The notes under the pieces are model-generated. The model saw only the letters and a program-made list of their open reading frames with translations, had not been told where the DNA came from and searched no databases. This document shows, piece by piece, positions 24,829 to 36,860 of a stretch of DNA of 64,000 nucleotides (positions are counted from its first letter, which is position 1; every line of letters begins with the position of its first letter). Made by a program: the position numbers and the translations under genes. Origin of the DNA: Hyalella azteca (Eukaryota; Arthropoda; Malacostraca; Amphipoda; Hyalellidae); the NCBI RefSeq assembly GCF_000764305.2, contig NW_025940959.1, positions 169,906 to 233,905 on the forward strand, read 5' to 3'.

Positions 24829-25249
24829 GTGTCCCAAATAGCCCCGGGGGGGGCAGCCCAAGTAGCCCTGCCGTGCGGAAATGACTGCCATTTTTCTTTG
24901 GAATGAGATAGGACAATTCCGTCAATTACGTTTTCAAGCTGACACCTGGGTGCATCTTTTGTAAGTAAAATTTTTTAATACGGCGAATATTTTTTTGCTA
25001 CAGACCTTAGCTGAAGTAACTTTTCAAAATAGCGTTTTTCACCTTTTTTTCCAGGAATTTTTCACAGCTAGTAAATGTAGTATTTTTTTGACTTCCTTTA
25101 TACTACATAGATAGGAAAAATGTTGACGTTTACGCCACTATATTTAGTTTTGCAATATTCTAATTAGTTTTGCTACTGTAACAGTTTTAAGCCGTGTCGG
25201 AGGACTTTCCCGAGTTACCCCGCCAGTCCCGAGTAGCCCCAGTTGACGG
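24829..25249. mobile_element. Inverted, truncated copy of the 714-bp MITE
   Basis: Reading the minus strand from 25249 gives CCGTCAACTGGGGCTACTCG, then the internal block TTAGAATATTGCAAAACTAA and CGTAAACGTCAACATTTTTC, as in the 19222 copy. The TA at 25250-25251 is followed by TGAGTGAAAAATATT, which matches the uninterrupted sequence at 18687. Its other end is diverged around 24829-24870. Confidence 0.7.
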
Positions 25250-26745
25250 TATGAGTGAAAAATATTTTATTTTATGAGAATTTTTGGATACAGATATTCA
25301 TACATAAAAATTTGCTTAGTTGCTCAAAATTAACAGGCACTTCTGACAAAAAAAATTTAACCCATTAATGCCGCTTGGCAAGTATACTTGCCATATGAGA
25401 AAATGAAATTTTTCCAAAACTATAAATGTGGTAGTTTGAAATGGAGTCTCGCCTAATGAGACTAGTTATGAACATATTCTGAACGAGTCACAGGGGTGTA
25501 CCGTACTTCATGGCTGCTCGGTTGGCTTGGGAATTTGCTGCTGTGAGCAATGGCACTATTACATCAGGAAACAACATTAGTTACCACTTATGTCTGCTAG
25601 CTACGACTAACTACCGTAATGAATAGTGTTCCTAAAGAATGTTCTAATGATATATGCATGCTTTCTTCTATTCTAATATCATAAGACCACTATAATGGAA
25701 CACTTATATTTGTGACAAGTTTACTTGCCACTTAGAATTGAATTTATGGAATTAGTACTTTATCATTATACCACAGGAGAATTAGTAGCAACTAATGTTA
25801 AATCTTATATTTAGATAGTCACTTGATGAAATACATTATTTCTATTAAAAGAGAAAGCAGAAGACTAGAACAATGTCTGAGTAGCTATGGAGCTTCCCAG
25901 AAGAAAAGAAACTCCTGAAGCTGTAATGGATCATTACAGTTATGCATCTGATGAAGTTATGTGCAATCCAGAGCCCTTTCCAACACAAAATTCACAGCAC
26001 CTAAGGGATTATATGCACTCCCTGGGTTTTCTCGCTATTATTATTCATATTTTTACGCTTATATGCCTAAATATGGTGCTTTGCTGGCCATAACTTGACT
26101 TAAATCTCAATTTTCGTAACTTTCGTTACGTTAACGTAACTTTCGTTGCATTAATTTAGTTAATTATGTCATATAGGCAAATGACTTTTCCAAAGACATG
26201 GTATTCTTAGTACGCTGCAGCCTGCAGGTAACGCAGAGCAACATGAACTATATCGCGTTCCTGTTAATTTAGATTATTAAAAAATTTGACATTTTTGGCA
26301 AACGTAATTTACCGGCTGCAATTAGGGACTCACGTGCAAGAAGTATGTTTTCACGGTTCGCAAATGGGCTAACTCACGGCTCCGAAAATCAAGTCGCGGC
26401 TCACCAAGTAGATATATTCCATGCCTGACCACCAGATGAATCACGTCCTATCTAATTGTTAACAAAAGTGCATGATCAGGCCACAAGATTCCAAATGTAT
26501 TAAAAATTCATTAGCTACTTTGTGGATCAAAGTGGCTGACTGGCTATGAAGTGTGAAGTGTAAAAAAAATATTGGAAGCGCCGAAGCAGAAGGTAGGTAT
26601 CCAAGGTCTTTAAATCAATCAGTTCATAGCCTACATAAACAGAAACAACTTACAGTTACAACTAGACTAAATTTCTTCAATTTAAAAAGACGTTTGAGTT
26701 GAAATGCGAGTAGTTTCCTTCAACAATTTATAACAATTAACTTAC

Positions 26746-26923
26746 CAGAACATGTGGATAATGAGCTCCGTATATTTTTTTTATATTTGGGGTTAAGACT
26801 TGTGGCGACAAATGCGCCCACCAGCCTGTTCTCTGTCAGAATCTCCGTATATAACCATAAGCGAGAAGCCGAGGACTGTATTTTCTCTGGGTCAATGCCA
26901 ACGTTTCTCATAGCCTCATGTAG
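26746..26923 (-). CDS. Isolated exon, unassigned
   Basis: Bounded by a TTTTAG acceptor and a CTG|GTAAGT donor, this 178-nt stretch is open and coding-like: LHEAMRNVGIDPEKIQSSAS, then RLWLYTEILTENRLVGAFVA. The LYxEIxxENRLVGAFVA segment faintly resembles the strand before the cofactor site of ESCO-type acetyltransferases, but I would not name it from this alone. No partner exons were found, and it sits among transposon remnants, so it may be a gene fragment. Confidence 0.4.
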
Positions 26924-27490
26924 CTAAAATGAGGAATAATAATTAAGGCTGAATTCCACGTGAATCCGTAACTTTGTATGAATACGACGATAGCAATAAC
27001 GAAACGAATGCAGAATGGGAAATTTTTCCAAAGAAATGCATTTTCTAAAAAAAATCGGGAAGTCTCACTTTCACACTTACGAATCACTGTACAACTCACT
27101 AACTTCAAGCATGTGTGTAACTGTGTATGCAGTGATGCCCAATGGTAGTTGCCATTTCGTACAATTTTCCTTCAAAAAGTAGATACAGTATTACATCGAT
27201 GTTAAAAAAATTAATTAATAACGTTAAAATTGATCGAAACTAGTAATAACGGAGAAAAGAGTTTTTTTTATAAATTGGTGTTTTCTATATAAAATTATTT
27301 ACCGAAAAAGTTGCAATAAAACCGACTTCGACAATTTTGCGTTCTATTTCGCGGCGTTGAACCGTGGCCTTGCACGAATACAAAACTCATGCAAATATAA
27401 CCGTCGGCTTGCATGAATCCAAATTTTTATGAGACTGATATTTCTTATGGGAACATTTCAACCGATCATCAAGTGTAAACCGTCAAACCT

Positions 27491-28177
27491 GGACTCAATC
27501 GACAATTCTACGGACTCGCCAGCGAACTCGCCTGCGGACTCGCGCAACTGGGCCACTCATAATTCCTTAAATACTCAACGGATCTGTATGAATTATGGAA
27601 TGTGAGTTTTAATTATCGATACGCTGCCGCAGGAATTATGACAGATTTTTACATGGAATATTTTTTAATTAAAACCAATAAACGTATTTTTTAAGCAACT
27701 GGGACACGCATAATTCCTTCAATACTCAACGGATCTGTATGAATTTTGAAATGTGAGTATTAATTATCGATACGGTGCCACAGGAATTATTACAGATTTT
27801 TACATGACTTATTATTAGGTTAGGTTAGGTTAGGTTAAGTTAGGTTGGGCTAGGAAATAATTCATGCAAAAATCTGTAATAATTCCTGCGGCAGCGTATT
27901 GATAATAATTAATAATCACATTTCAAAATTCATGCAGATCCGTCGAGTATTGAAGGAATTATGAGTGGCCCAGTTGCTTAAAAAATACGTTTATTGGTTT
28001 TCGTTAAAAAATAATCCATGTAAAAATCTGTAATAATTCCTGCGGCAGCGTATCGATAATTAATAATCATATTCCAAAATTCATACAGATGCGTTAAGTA
28101 TTTAAGGAATTATGAGTGGCCCAGTTGCGCGAGTCCGCAGGCGAGTCCGCTGGCGAGTCCGTAGAATTGTCGATCGA
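27491..28177. mobile_element. Long-inverted-repeat (foldback/MULE-like) element with TTAGG-type centre
   Basis: Arms of about 330 bp are inverted around 27832. Each arm contains two related ~120-bp subunits (CAACTGGGCCACTCATAATT ... CAGATTTTTACATG) and a GGACTCGC-rich end. The direct repeat GTCAAACCT flanks it at 27482-27490 and 28178-28186, which fits a 9-bp target duplication as in Mutator-like elements. The centre (27816-27850) is a run of GGTTA units, the arthropod telomeric motif, with variants. No transposase is encoded. Confidence 0.7.
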
Positions 28178-28189
28178 GTCAAACCTAGT

Positions 28190-29640
28190 AAAAGCATATG
28201 TGATTGAGATATCGTAGAAGTATGATTAAAACACTTTAGAGATTTCTGAGACACAACTAAAATTGTGAAAAGTTTGTTACAACACAGCACCAGGTGTCCC
28301 AACTAACATTACTCATTTTTTATCTTGTCTTTGCAATAAGTTGAAAGAACAAACTATGGGGTAATAAAAAATTTCTCAGTATCAATAAACTCAGTTTAAA
28401 TATATTACTTTTTATAGTACAAGCACACACACAAAGCTGAATGTTAAATTGAAAACAACAGTCGTTTATAGAATTTATTAAGCCGAAGGTATTCTTTATA
28501 TCAACCAGTTCTTGTATATATATGTATTCTTTTCTATTCTTTTATATCAACCAGTTCTTGCTTCTATGATGCAGGTAGCTACCGGTAGTTCAAACGAGTA
28601 AAGCAAATATCAGTTAATATGATTTCAAATGAATCATAAATTCAAAAAATTTCTTTATGTTGAAACGTGAAATTTATCCTCAATTAAGCTCTAAATTAAG
28701 AAAAGTGAAGGTGAAAATCTCATTATCTATGTTGTTTTCAAATGGATACAATTGTATTACATTATTGTCATTTAGTGACCATCTATGGCAATTCTTGTGA
28801 TAAAGTTTTGTTATTATATTAATAATGTAAAATCAAGCATCACTGCCTTCTTGTATGCACACAATAGACTAGTAAAAAGAGTTAATTTTGAGCATAGAAT
28901 AGAGCCAAGTATCACACTGTCTTTCAAACAAGGAAATATATTACATTGTTTGAACTTGTAAGAAGAGTCAACCAACCAACTCTGCATGCAAAAACTGTCC
29001 ATCTTCAACGGACCAACAATCATTTCATATACAAAATATGTTTCTTTAGAGTATCAACAATCATTAAATTTACAAAATAAGTATCATCAGGGGATCAACA
29101 ATCATCAAATGTACAAAATAAGTATTTGCAGTGAAGCAATAATCATTAAATTCGCAAACCATGTATCTGTCGTGGATCTACAATTATTGAATACACAAAC
29201 TATACTTGAAAAATGATGGCGTCAATACATTAGGAAGGGTGAAAAATATTTTGAACAGAGCATTTGCGAACAATTTATACCAATGAGACACAAATGGGAA
29301 AACAGTTTCACTGACAAAAATACCAGTTGCGAATACTCCATTATTTACAGGCTAATATTTAATTTCATTTCAGCTATTCTACGAACTCTAAATTCATGTT
29401 TACACTAAAAACACCACATTCAATAGTTTCATAATAAGTGACAGAAAATCAATTATATTAGTAAACAAATCAAGTTTATTTCTCTATAGTAAATAATCGT
29501 TTGAATGCAGTCGAAATTAAATCTTCCACTGCGGTTATCCTGCGCCGTAAAACTTTTTTCTATGTAATAGGCGTGAAGACGTAAATCATTAAAAATATAT
29601 ATTTATCTCAATCCTCGATATCAATGCCGACACCTCACAA
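28190..29640. other. AT-rich intergenic stretch with a degenerate repeat
   Basis: No supported exon. A ~41-bp degenerate tandem repeat (ATCAACAATCATTAAAT...ACAAAATAAGTAT) covers about 29016-29200, five units. A short duplicated TATCAACCAGTTCTTG lies near 28500-28560. Confidence 0.5.
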
Positions 29641-29656
29641 AAATGCTTCGGTTTGC

Positions 29657-29662
29657 TTTATT
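29657..29662 (-). terminator. Candidate polyadenylation signal
   Basis: AATAAA on the minus strand begins 2 bases after the TGA stop of the Ser-rich gene (29667-29665). It is a canonical hexamer but unusually close to the stop, so another signal further on may be the one used. Confidence 0.35.
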
Positions 29663-29664
29663 TT

Positions 29665-32600
29665 TCACACAGTTTTTGCGAGTTTTGCCTCAAAAACACC
29701 GTTAGATTTTCGCTTGTTGAATTCGTCATCGGACGTCTTGGCGTCGCTCGATGCGCTGGAGCGACGAGCGGATGTTTTATTTCGTTTGCCAGTTCGCGGA
29801 CTCTGCTCGTCACTGGAGGAATCAATTCTACCGGCCCGAAACCCTTTAAGGTCCTGATCATCACTGGAAGAGCTCGCTCGTCGAAATTTGTTCATTGCAG
29901 GATCCTTGGAATTATAAGTGGTTTCCATTCCTGAATACGATTTCAAAGGAGAAAACGGGGAATTCGCTGGGACCGTAGCGTTCCGAATGTTGGTCAAATT
30001 TTCCGGCTTCTTGACGACGCTGTTGTTCTTACGGGCGCCTCGGACAATCATCCTTCCAATGGCGTAGGGATCGATCTCTTTGAAGGATTCGCCTGGACTG
30101 TTACTGCCACTGCTATTGGTCTGGGACTCGAATGATCCTTTCGATGGCTTTTCTTGGAATTCAGTTCCTCCGCCTGCTTTGTCCTTTCGAGACGAAGGAC
30201 TTTCCGGGGCTTTGTTTCTCGATGCAGTTATGGATGGCCCATCTTTGCTGTTCTGAGAATTAGCCTTGATGTCTTGTGTCTTTACACCATCCGGTGTGTC
30301 TTTCTTTAGCGTGGGAATTTTTGACGTTCTCTCAGTGGAATTCTCCAATATTGGATTTTCTTTCACTATGCTGGTCACTTTTTCATTAGTATGTGGCAGG
30401 TCATTTTGAACTGGTGTCGATTTATTTTTTGCGTTTTTTAGATCACCATCTTTTTCACCTTCTCTCGATCGTTGAAGTTTTCCTCCAAACGCATGAGCGA
30501 TTTTTCGAGTGGACACAACGGAATGAAGACTCTCGCCTTTCACTTGAGCATCAAAAACTTGAGAGCTTTGACCTGTCTGAGTATCTGTTTCATTCGATCC
30601 ATGAGACACTGGAGGATCACTTTCGATAGTTTTATTCGTGATAAGTACAACGGACTTATCTGAATTTTGCTTTTCCATCGCACGTGTTACTGGAATTACG
30701 CTTTTCTTCGTCTCGCCTAATCCATCTGTGTTGAAATTATAGTAGCCTGATCTGTCACTTGGCTTTTCGCTTTCGCTGTCGGAAGATTCAGAAGCAGAGC
30801 TGATCTTTTCGTTGACTTCCTTTATCCAGCTATCCACTGAGTCTCGGGCAGATAACTTCCCGACTCTCGGTGTCTCCACCTTTGTATCTACAGGTACCTT
30901 GGGAGGGGGAACTGAGGGTTTGGTTAACTGAGTACGCTTTTTGGGGATGGGCAATGTGGCAGGTTTTGAAACTATGAATGAACCTCCTTTATCATCGTGT
31001 GGAACACCATCAACGTCGTCATCGGAAGATGCAGAAGAATCTTTAGAAAGTTTCTTGTGTAGAATTTGCTTTCCGCCGTTTAGTGACACAGTGCCTGGTT
31101 TAGCCTCTAATGTCACAACAAGATTTCCGGGTTTCGCTTTCGATTGCGTGACAACTTGATCCAGAGGAGTAATCTTTTCCAGCCAGATGGGATCTTGTGG
31201 TTTAGGCTTGAGAATATCGGGCTTGTTGGGATACAAGGGCTTATCTTTATTCTGGTTCAGTGAGCGAACAAGAGACTGAACAGGACTGACATATTTGTCT
31301 GCTACTTTGCTCTCGTTCTCATCGCTGCTAGGAGGATCAACAACATGTTCATGATCTGATGATGATGAAGAAACTCGTCTGAAATTTGCAATGGCGGTTG
31401 GTTTTTTTGGCGAAGGTTCATCAAGCTTGCGGTACGAAACTGGAAGGTAGGCACTGTTAATGGAAGAAATCCCGACCTCATCCTTTGATTTCTGCCCCGT
31501 TTTCTGAGTGATCGCGGGCTTATGACGATCAATGCTCGGAGGATGTTGGGTTGTTGGACGGTTGAAATGCTTGGGTGGAGGTTGGTAGGTGAATTTCGGT
31601 CGAATAGGTTCCTCATTATCTTCTGAATCTGAACTGGAACTCTGACTTTCTGTTTTGTCCAATGTAGTTTCCACGGTGGTACGTGAGGTAGTGTTGACCG
31701 CGACGTTAGATGAGGATAATGATGAAGGTTCTTTTGGGGTCTGGGGAACGGATGTAGATGGCGACGGAGTGGACGGCACAAATGGACCTGAAGGTGTAGC
31801 GAAGACTGAAGATGAAGTTTTAGCCTTGAAAGAAATGGACCCAGGTGGTATTCTTACGATGTCTTTTACAGGTGCCTTATACGGTGATACATTGGGTTTT
31901 TGCATTGGGGTAATTTTCACATCGTACATCGTCAAAGGGGTTGAAACTTGTGCTGAGGGTCGATGAAAAGCATCGGCATTTGGACTCGTCGGTTGCTTCA
32001 AATCCCCAGTTTGACTGAGGTCAGTTTGACTGAGGTCAGTTTGACTTTTGGTGCGGTAGAGTTTCAGCAAGTCACTTATTGACTGCCGTCGTGTTAGTGG
32101 TTGATGAGGAGCTACGTATAGGTCATCGGAAACGCTTTTGCGCCGCCATGTAGTACCGACATCGTCTCCAGCCATGGTCAGATCGCTGTGACTATGATAC
32201 TTTACGTCTTGTTTGTTGCTCAGTTTTTGGCTGATCTTACCCTTCACTCCACCAGCTGCTGATTTCTTTACTAAATTGTTATCAGTATGACGGCTTCTCG
32301 GGAATGTGCCAAAATTCGTTACCGCCGCTTCCCCTTTGTCGTCAGGAGATGAAGGGGTGGATTCATCGCTTGAGGATGATTCATCTTCATCTACGGTAGG
32401 CTTACGAGCTTGGGTGACCCCCCATGAAATATTTGCCACACTACGAAGAGGAACTCCAAATATGATCCTCGAACTCTTGTTCACTGGAGTAGAACTTGTT
32501 CTTTGCCACGGAACTGTTTGCTCCGCGTGAGCCGAATGGATGTCTGACAAGCTGCTCCATTTCTTGTCCGGGGTCCGCGAAGGTGGAGCGCGGGTTTTGC

Positions 32601-33669
32601 TCGAAGCCGAATCCGTTTTTTTAATGAAATTCTCGACTGGCTCCGGGCGATCCGTGACTGTTGCTTGGACGAAAACCTCGTCATCATCATTGTCGTTGGC
32701 AGGTTCCGGCTTTAATGGCGGTTTTTTTTCCGTGACTGCAACCACAGTTGGGGTTGTTTTTGTGGAGTTAGTTTGGGGTTTGCCAGTTTTTGTTGACGTT
32801 GTTTGGGCTACATCGGGAGCCTCCTTTGAAGTAACCGTCGCCGGAGAGGAAGTTCTTGGCAAACCACTCTGAAAAAGGGTAAACTGCTAACAATCAAGTG
32901 AATATGAAAATTATTCGTATCACGGAGTTAAAATGTTTCAAAATAGACTGGCACTGATATTTGAAATGACACTATTTGAATGAAGCTACGAAAATTAATA
33001 TTGGGATGTTGATGCTTTAAATAAAGACCTAAATGAGCAAAATTTAATTCCGAATCCTGAATTTATTCTTACGGTGGAGAGCGGTCGCCTGGCAGGGCCA
33101 GAGATGATGGTGCTCTCGGGGCTGGCGAGGGCATTGAAGCGAGACGCCAAGGCTCTGACACTGGGCAGCTCAGTCACGGCGCTGCTGCCGGAAGAGGAGG
33201 TGCTACTGCGACTGCTGCGCCGACTCTCCTCTGCCCAAATGCCTGTTTGGGATGAGGCTTAACTTAAAGAACGTTATAAATGCGTTGCAATCTAAGGCAC
33301 TCATGCTTAGAGTACAGCGAAGTGTTTAAGAACGTTACGACAAATTTAGTCATGGGAACACGTATACAATATCGCTTTTTTGCTGAACTCGTCAATATAA
33401 ACTTTATGTATGCATCTCAGTGACAAAATATAGGAAAATCAATGGCAGCATATGAGACATATAACATTTGTTTCCATTCATACTAGTTTTGTTCACTTTC
33501 ATTTTACTTTTTCACTGGGAAATAGGGTACTCTTGTCATAAACTAAGTCTGTAACGTGTTATTAAAACTATCATGACGTGAGTTAAAATATCATATAAAA
33601 TAACATACTAATGACATTTTAATACTTCATTCATGACTCACCATTATTTTTCGACGTGAACTCCGTCAT
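29665..33669 (-). CDS. Large disordered Ser-rich protein, 1133 aa, complete
   Basis: Three minus-strand coding exons: 33669-33642 (ATG), 33242-33073 and 32868-29665 (TGA). Phases 1 and 0 fit, total 3402 nt. The N-terminus reads MTEFTSKNNGIWAEESRRSS, then ELPSVRALASRFNAL, a motif also seen in the neighbouring minus-strand gene (43039-43190). The rest is low complexity and presumably disordered: Ser/Asp clusters (SSSSDE, SSSSDSED), many basic R-R-x-S sites suited to phosphorylation, Pro-rich segments (TPSPSTSVPQTPKEP, FTYQPPPKHF), a short SQTDL repeat, and a basic C-terminus with repeated FRRASSSSD-like blocks. I see no folded domain and no signal peptide. I do not recognise the family; a cytoskeletal or scaffold role would be a guess. 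Its first exon and half of its second lie in a 939-bp tandem duplication. Confidence 0.82.
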
Positions 33670-35040
33670 TGTTCAGTCGAGTCGCCAAATCCCAACGAAA
33701 GCCAACAGGTTTTCTGACTTCTGCAAATCAATAAAATATTACAATTTATGTTAATGTGTGATGAATATTCGATTTATTATCTGGGTCTACTTAAATTTTC
33801 CTATACATTTCAATAAGAACAGCTGTAATTTACCGACAAGTAAAGTAGAATTGGTGTGATCTTCTTTGTAATTAGAGTCCCAAAATACAATGTAGATCTG
33901 CGAGCGTCAAATAATAATGAAAAGTTTTATCTTTTGCCATACAGAATAGACGTGTGAAGAAGCACCTAGGCAACCTGGTGTGCTACCAATTTAACGATTA
34001 TGCCTTATATTAGGTTCCTCTATATAGTTATTTTGATAATTTTGTTTATATAAGATAATTATAATAACATGAACTGTTCAAAATAAGATAATCAATAACT
34101 GGGCAGCTCAGTCACGGCGCTGCTGCCGGAAGAGGAGGTGCTACTGCGACTGCTGCGCCGACTCTCCTCTGCCCAAATGCCTGTTTGGGATGAGGCTTAA
34201 CTTAAAGAACGTTATAAATGCGTTGCAATCTAAGGCACTCATGCTTAGAATACACCGAAGTGTTTAAGAACGTTACGACAAATTTAGTCATGGGAACACG
34301 TATACAATATCGCTTTTTTGCTGAACTCGTCAATATAAACTTTATGTATGCATCTCAGTGACAAAATATAGGAAAATCAATGGCAGCATATGAGACATAT
34401 AACATTTGTTTCCATTCATACTAGTTTTGTTCACTTTCATTTTACTTTTTCACTAGGAAATAAGGTACTCTTGTTATAAACTAAGGCTGTAACGTGTTAG
34501 TAAAACTATCATCACGTGAGTTAAAATATCATATAAAATAACATACTAATGACATTTTAATACTACAGCGATGGCTTTCATTTCATGACTCACCATTATT
34601 TTTCGACGTGAACTCCGTCATTGTTCAGTCGAGTGGCCAAATCCCAACGAAAGCCAACAGGTTTTCTGACTTCTGCAAATCAATAAAATATTACAATTTA
34701 TGTTAATGTGTGATGAATATTCGATTTATTATCTGGGTCTACTTAAATTTTCCTATACATTTCAATAAGAACAGCTGTAATTTACCGACAAGTAAAGTAG
34801 AATTTGTGTGATCTTCTTTGTAATTAGAGTCCCAAAATACAATGTAGATCTGCGAGCGTCAAATAATAATGAAAAGTTTTATCTTTTGCCATACAGAATA
34901 GACGTGTGAAGAAGCACCTGGGCAACCTAGCTGGTATCCTACGAAATTAAAGATTATGCCTCATATTAGACTCATTTATATAGTTATTTTGATAATTTTG
35001 TTTATATAAGATAATTATAATAACATGAACTGTTCAAAAT
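33161..35040. repeat. 939-bp tandem duplication with exon 1 and half of exon 2
   Basis: 33161-34098 and 34099-35040 are nearly identical, including the acceptor and 5' half of exon 2 (34099-34181) and a second copy of exon 1 with ATG (34621-34594). The breakpoint lies inside exon 2: after CTGCCCAG the copy runs into intron sequence, so the extra half-exon has no donor there. High identity implies a recent event. Confidence 0.92.
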
Positions 35041-36219
35041 AAGATAATCAATAATAATATTAACTATTTAACTAGCCGTATTTCATTTTTACGAGCTGAA
35101 TTCACATCATTAATTCCATACGCGATTTATTTAAAGGAACTATACTGCGCATTTTGATATTCTGAGTGCTTTCGATAATTGGTTTTAATCTATAATTTTT
35201 CTTTATATGTGATCTAAATAGACTAGGTTATCTGACTGCATCTATTCCTCTTCAGTTCATTAAGGACTGATGACAGTTGATAACATGTTTTATGCTGAAT
35301 GATAAGATTTTATCTACGGTAATGTTCATAGAGGAGGTCAGTTTAGCTCGCACTGGTATATTTAACTGTAGGGGAAGAACTGAGGCCGATAAAAACAATC
35401 TTATGATGGAAAAGATATGTTGCTGATGAAATAAATAATTCTATAATGAAAGAGATATACTGCTGATGTAATAAAGAATTAATACTGACAAGGAAAACTG
35501 CTGGTGAAATAAATAGTTTTACAATGAAAGGAAAGGGATAACAATTGAAAGGGGCAACCTGCTACTGGAAAAGATAATCGGTACCGATTGAGATAACTTG
35601 TTACTGAAAGGGATTACCTGTTGCTGAAAGGAATAGCCTGATGCTGACCGGTGTACAAAGGGATAACATAAGTAAAGGGATAACGCTGGCATACCATATG
35701 CCTTAATAAGGGATGCGATCATTTAGCCTAGCATCTTATCAGCCCGGTTGGTCGACACTGAAGCTTATCTCGTGTCTCTTATCTGGACGTACGTCGTGGT
35801 CCGGTACCATCGCTATAATTTACCGTGACATCATTCCGATGCTTAATCATCACGCCAATCATTTGATTTGTGATCAAAATGTGACTTAAATATGTATAAA
35901 TAATGTTTTTCTCGATCAACTCCTGCTTAAATGCTACTTCAACATTCCTTACCCGGTGTGTTCATTGATAATGATAAATTAAAATTTATTTTAATCAATA
36001 AATTGATCAATTTTAGTTGATAATAATTGTTGAAAGCTTTGTTATAGCACCATAGTAACGTGGTGGATAAATTTAAAGATTAAGAGGAGAGATGAATGAA
36101 GTTGAGAAGGTTAAGTTAACTCTGAGAGAAAGGTTAAGTTAAATTGTGCATGTCCAGTAACGTAGGAATAAATAGAGGGTAATGATGCACGAATAAAGGT
36201 GGGAAGAATGGATGCTTAA

Positions 36220-36860
36220 TGGGTTGAATGAAGGTTGATTTGGTTGAATGAAGTTGATTTGGTTGAATGAAGGTCTATTTGGTTGAAAGAAGTTGATTTG
36301 GTTGAATGAAGGTTGAATGAAGGTTGAATGAAGGTTGATTTGGTTGAATGAAGGTTGAATGAAGGCTGAATGAAGGTTGAATGAAGGTTGAATGAAGGTT
36401 GAATGAAGGTTGATTTGGTTGAAGGTTGAATGAAGGCTGAATGAAGGTTGAATGAAGGTTGAATGAAGGTTGAATGAAGGTTGAATGAAGGTTGATTTGG
36501 TTGAATGAAGGTTGATTTGGTTGGATGAAGTTGATTTGGTTGAATGAAGTTGATTTGGTTGAATGAAGTTTATTTGGTTGAATGAAGGTTGGCTTGGCTG
36601 AATGATGGTTGGCTTGGCTGAATGAAGTTGATTTGGTTGAATGAAGTTTATTTGGTTGAATGAAGGTTGATTTGGTTGAATGAAGGTTGATTTGGTTGAA
36701 TGAAGTTGATTTGGTTGAATGAAGTTGATTTGGTTGAATGGAGGTTGAATCAGTTGAATGAAGCTTAAATGAAGATTGAGTCGGTTGAATTGAGGTTGAA
36801 TGGAGGTGAACCCGTTGAATGATGGTTTAATGAAGGTTGAATGAAGGTTGAACTGGTTGA
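36220..36860. repeat. Minisatellite of GGTTGAATGAA / GGTTGATTT units
   Basis: About 640 bp of mixed 11-bp (GGTTGAATGAA) and 9-bp (GGTTGATTT) units with occasional variants, strongly strand-biased (G/A/T, almost no C on the plus strand). Confidence 0.95.

Larger units (their letters stand above)
18687..25990. repeat. Two diverged copies of a segment with piggyBac-like features
   Basis: About 18687-20180 and 25250-25990 are paralogous and colinear, except that the first copy contains the 714-bp MITE at 19222-19935. Both have (T)TTAA/G followed by CCCATTAATGCCGC and the palindrome CAAGTATACTTG (18813 and 25364). TTAA followed by CCC is the usual piggyBac terminus. Both carry a short coding-like stretch, best at 25887-26093 (PRRKETPEAVMDHYSYASDE), interrupted by stops in the first copy. 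A second CAAGTATACTTG near 20704 may mark the other end. The piggyBac assignment is tentative. Confidence 0.5.

Noticed and set aside
26746..26923. Assignment as an ESCO-type acetyltransferase
   Set aside because: Only one short strand resembles it; no zinc finger, no AcCoA motif and no partner exons nearby.
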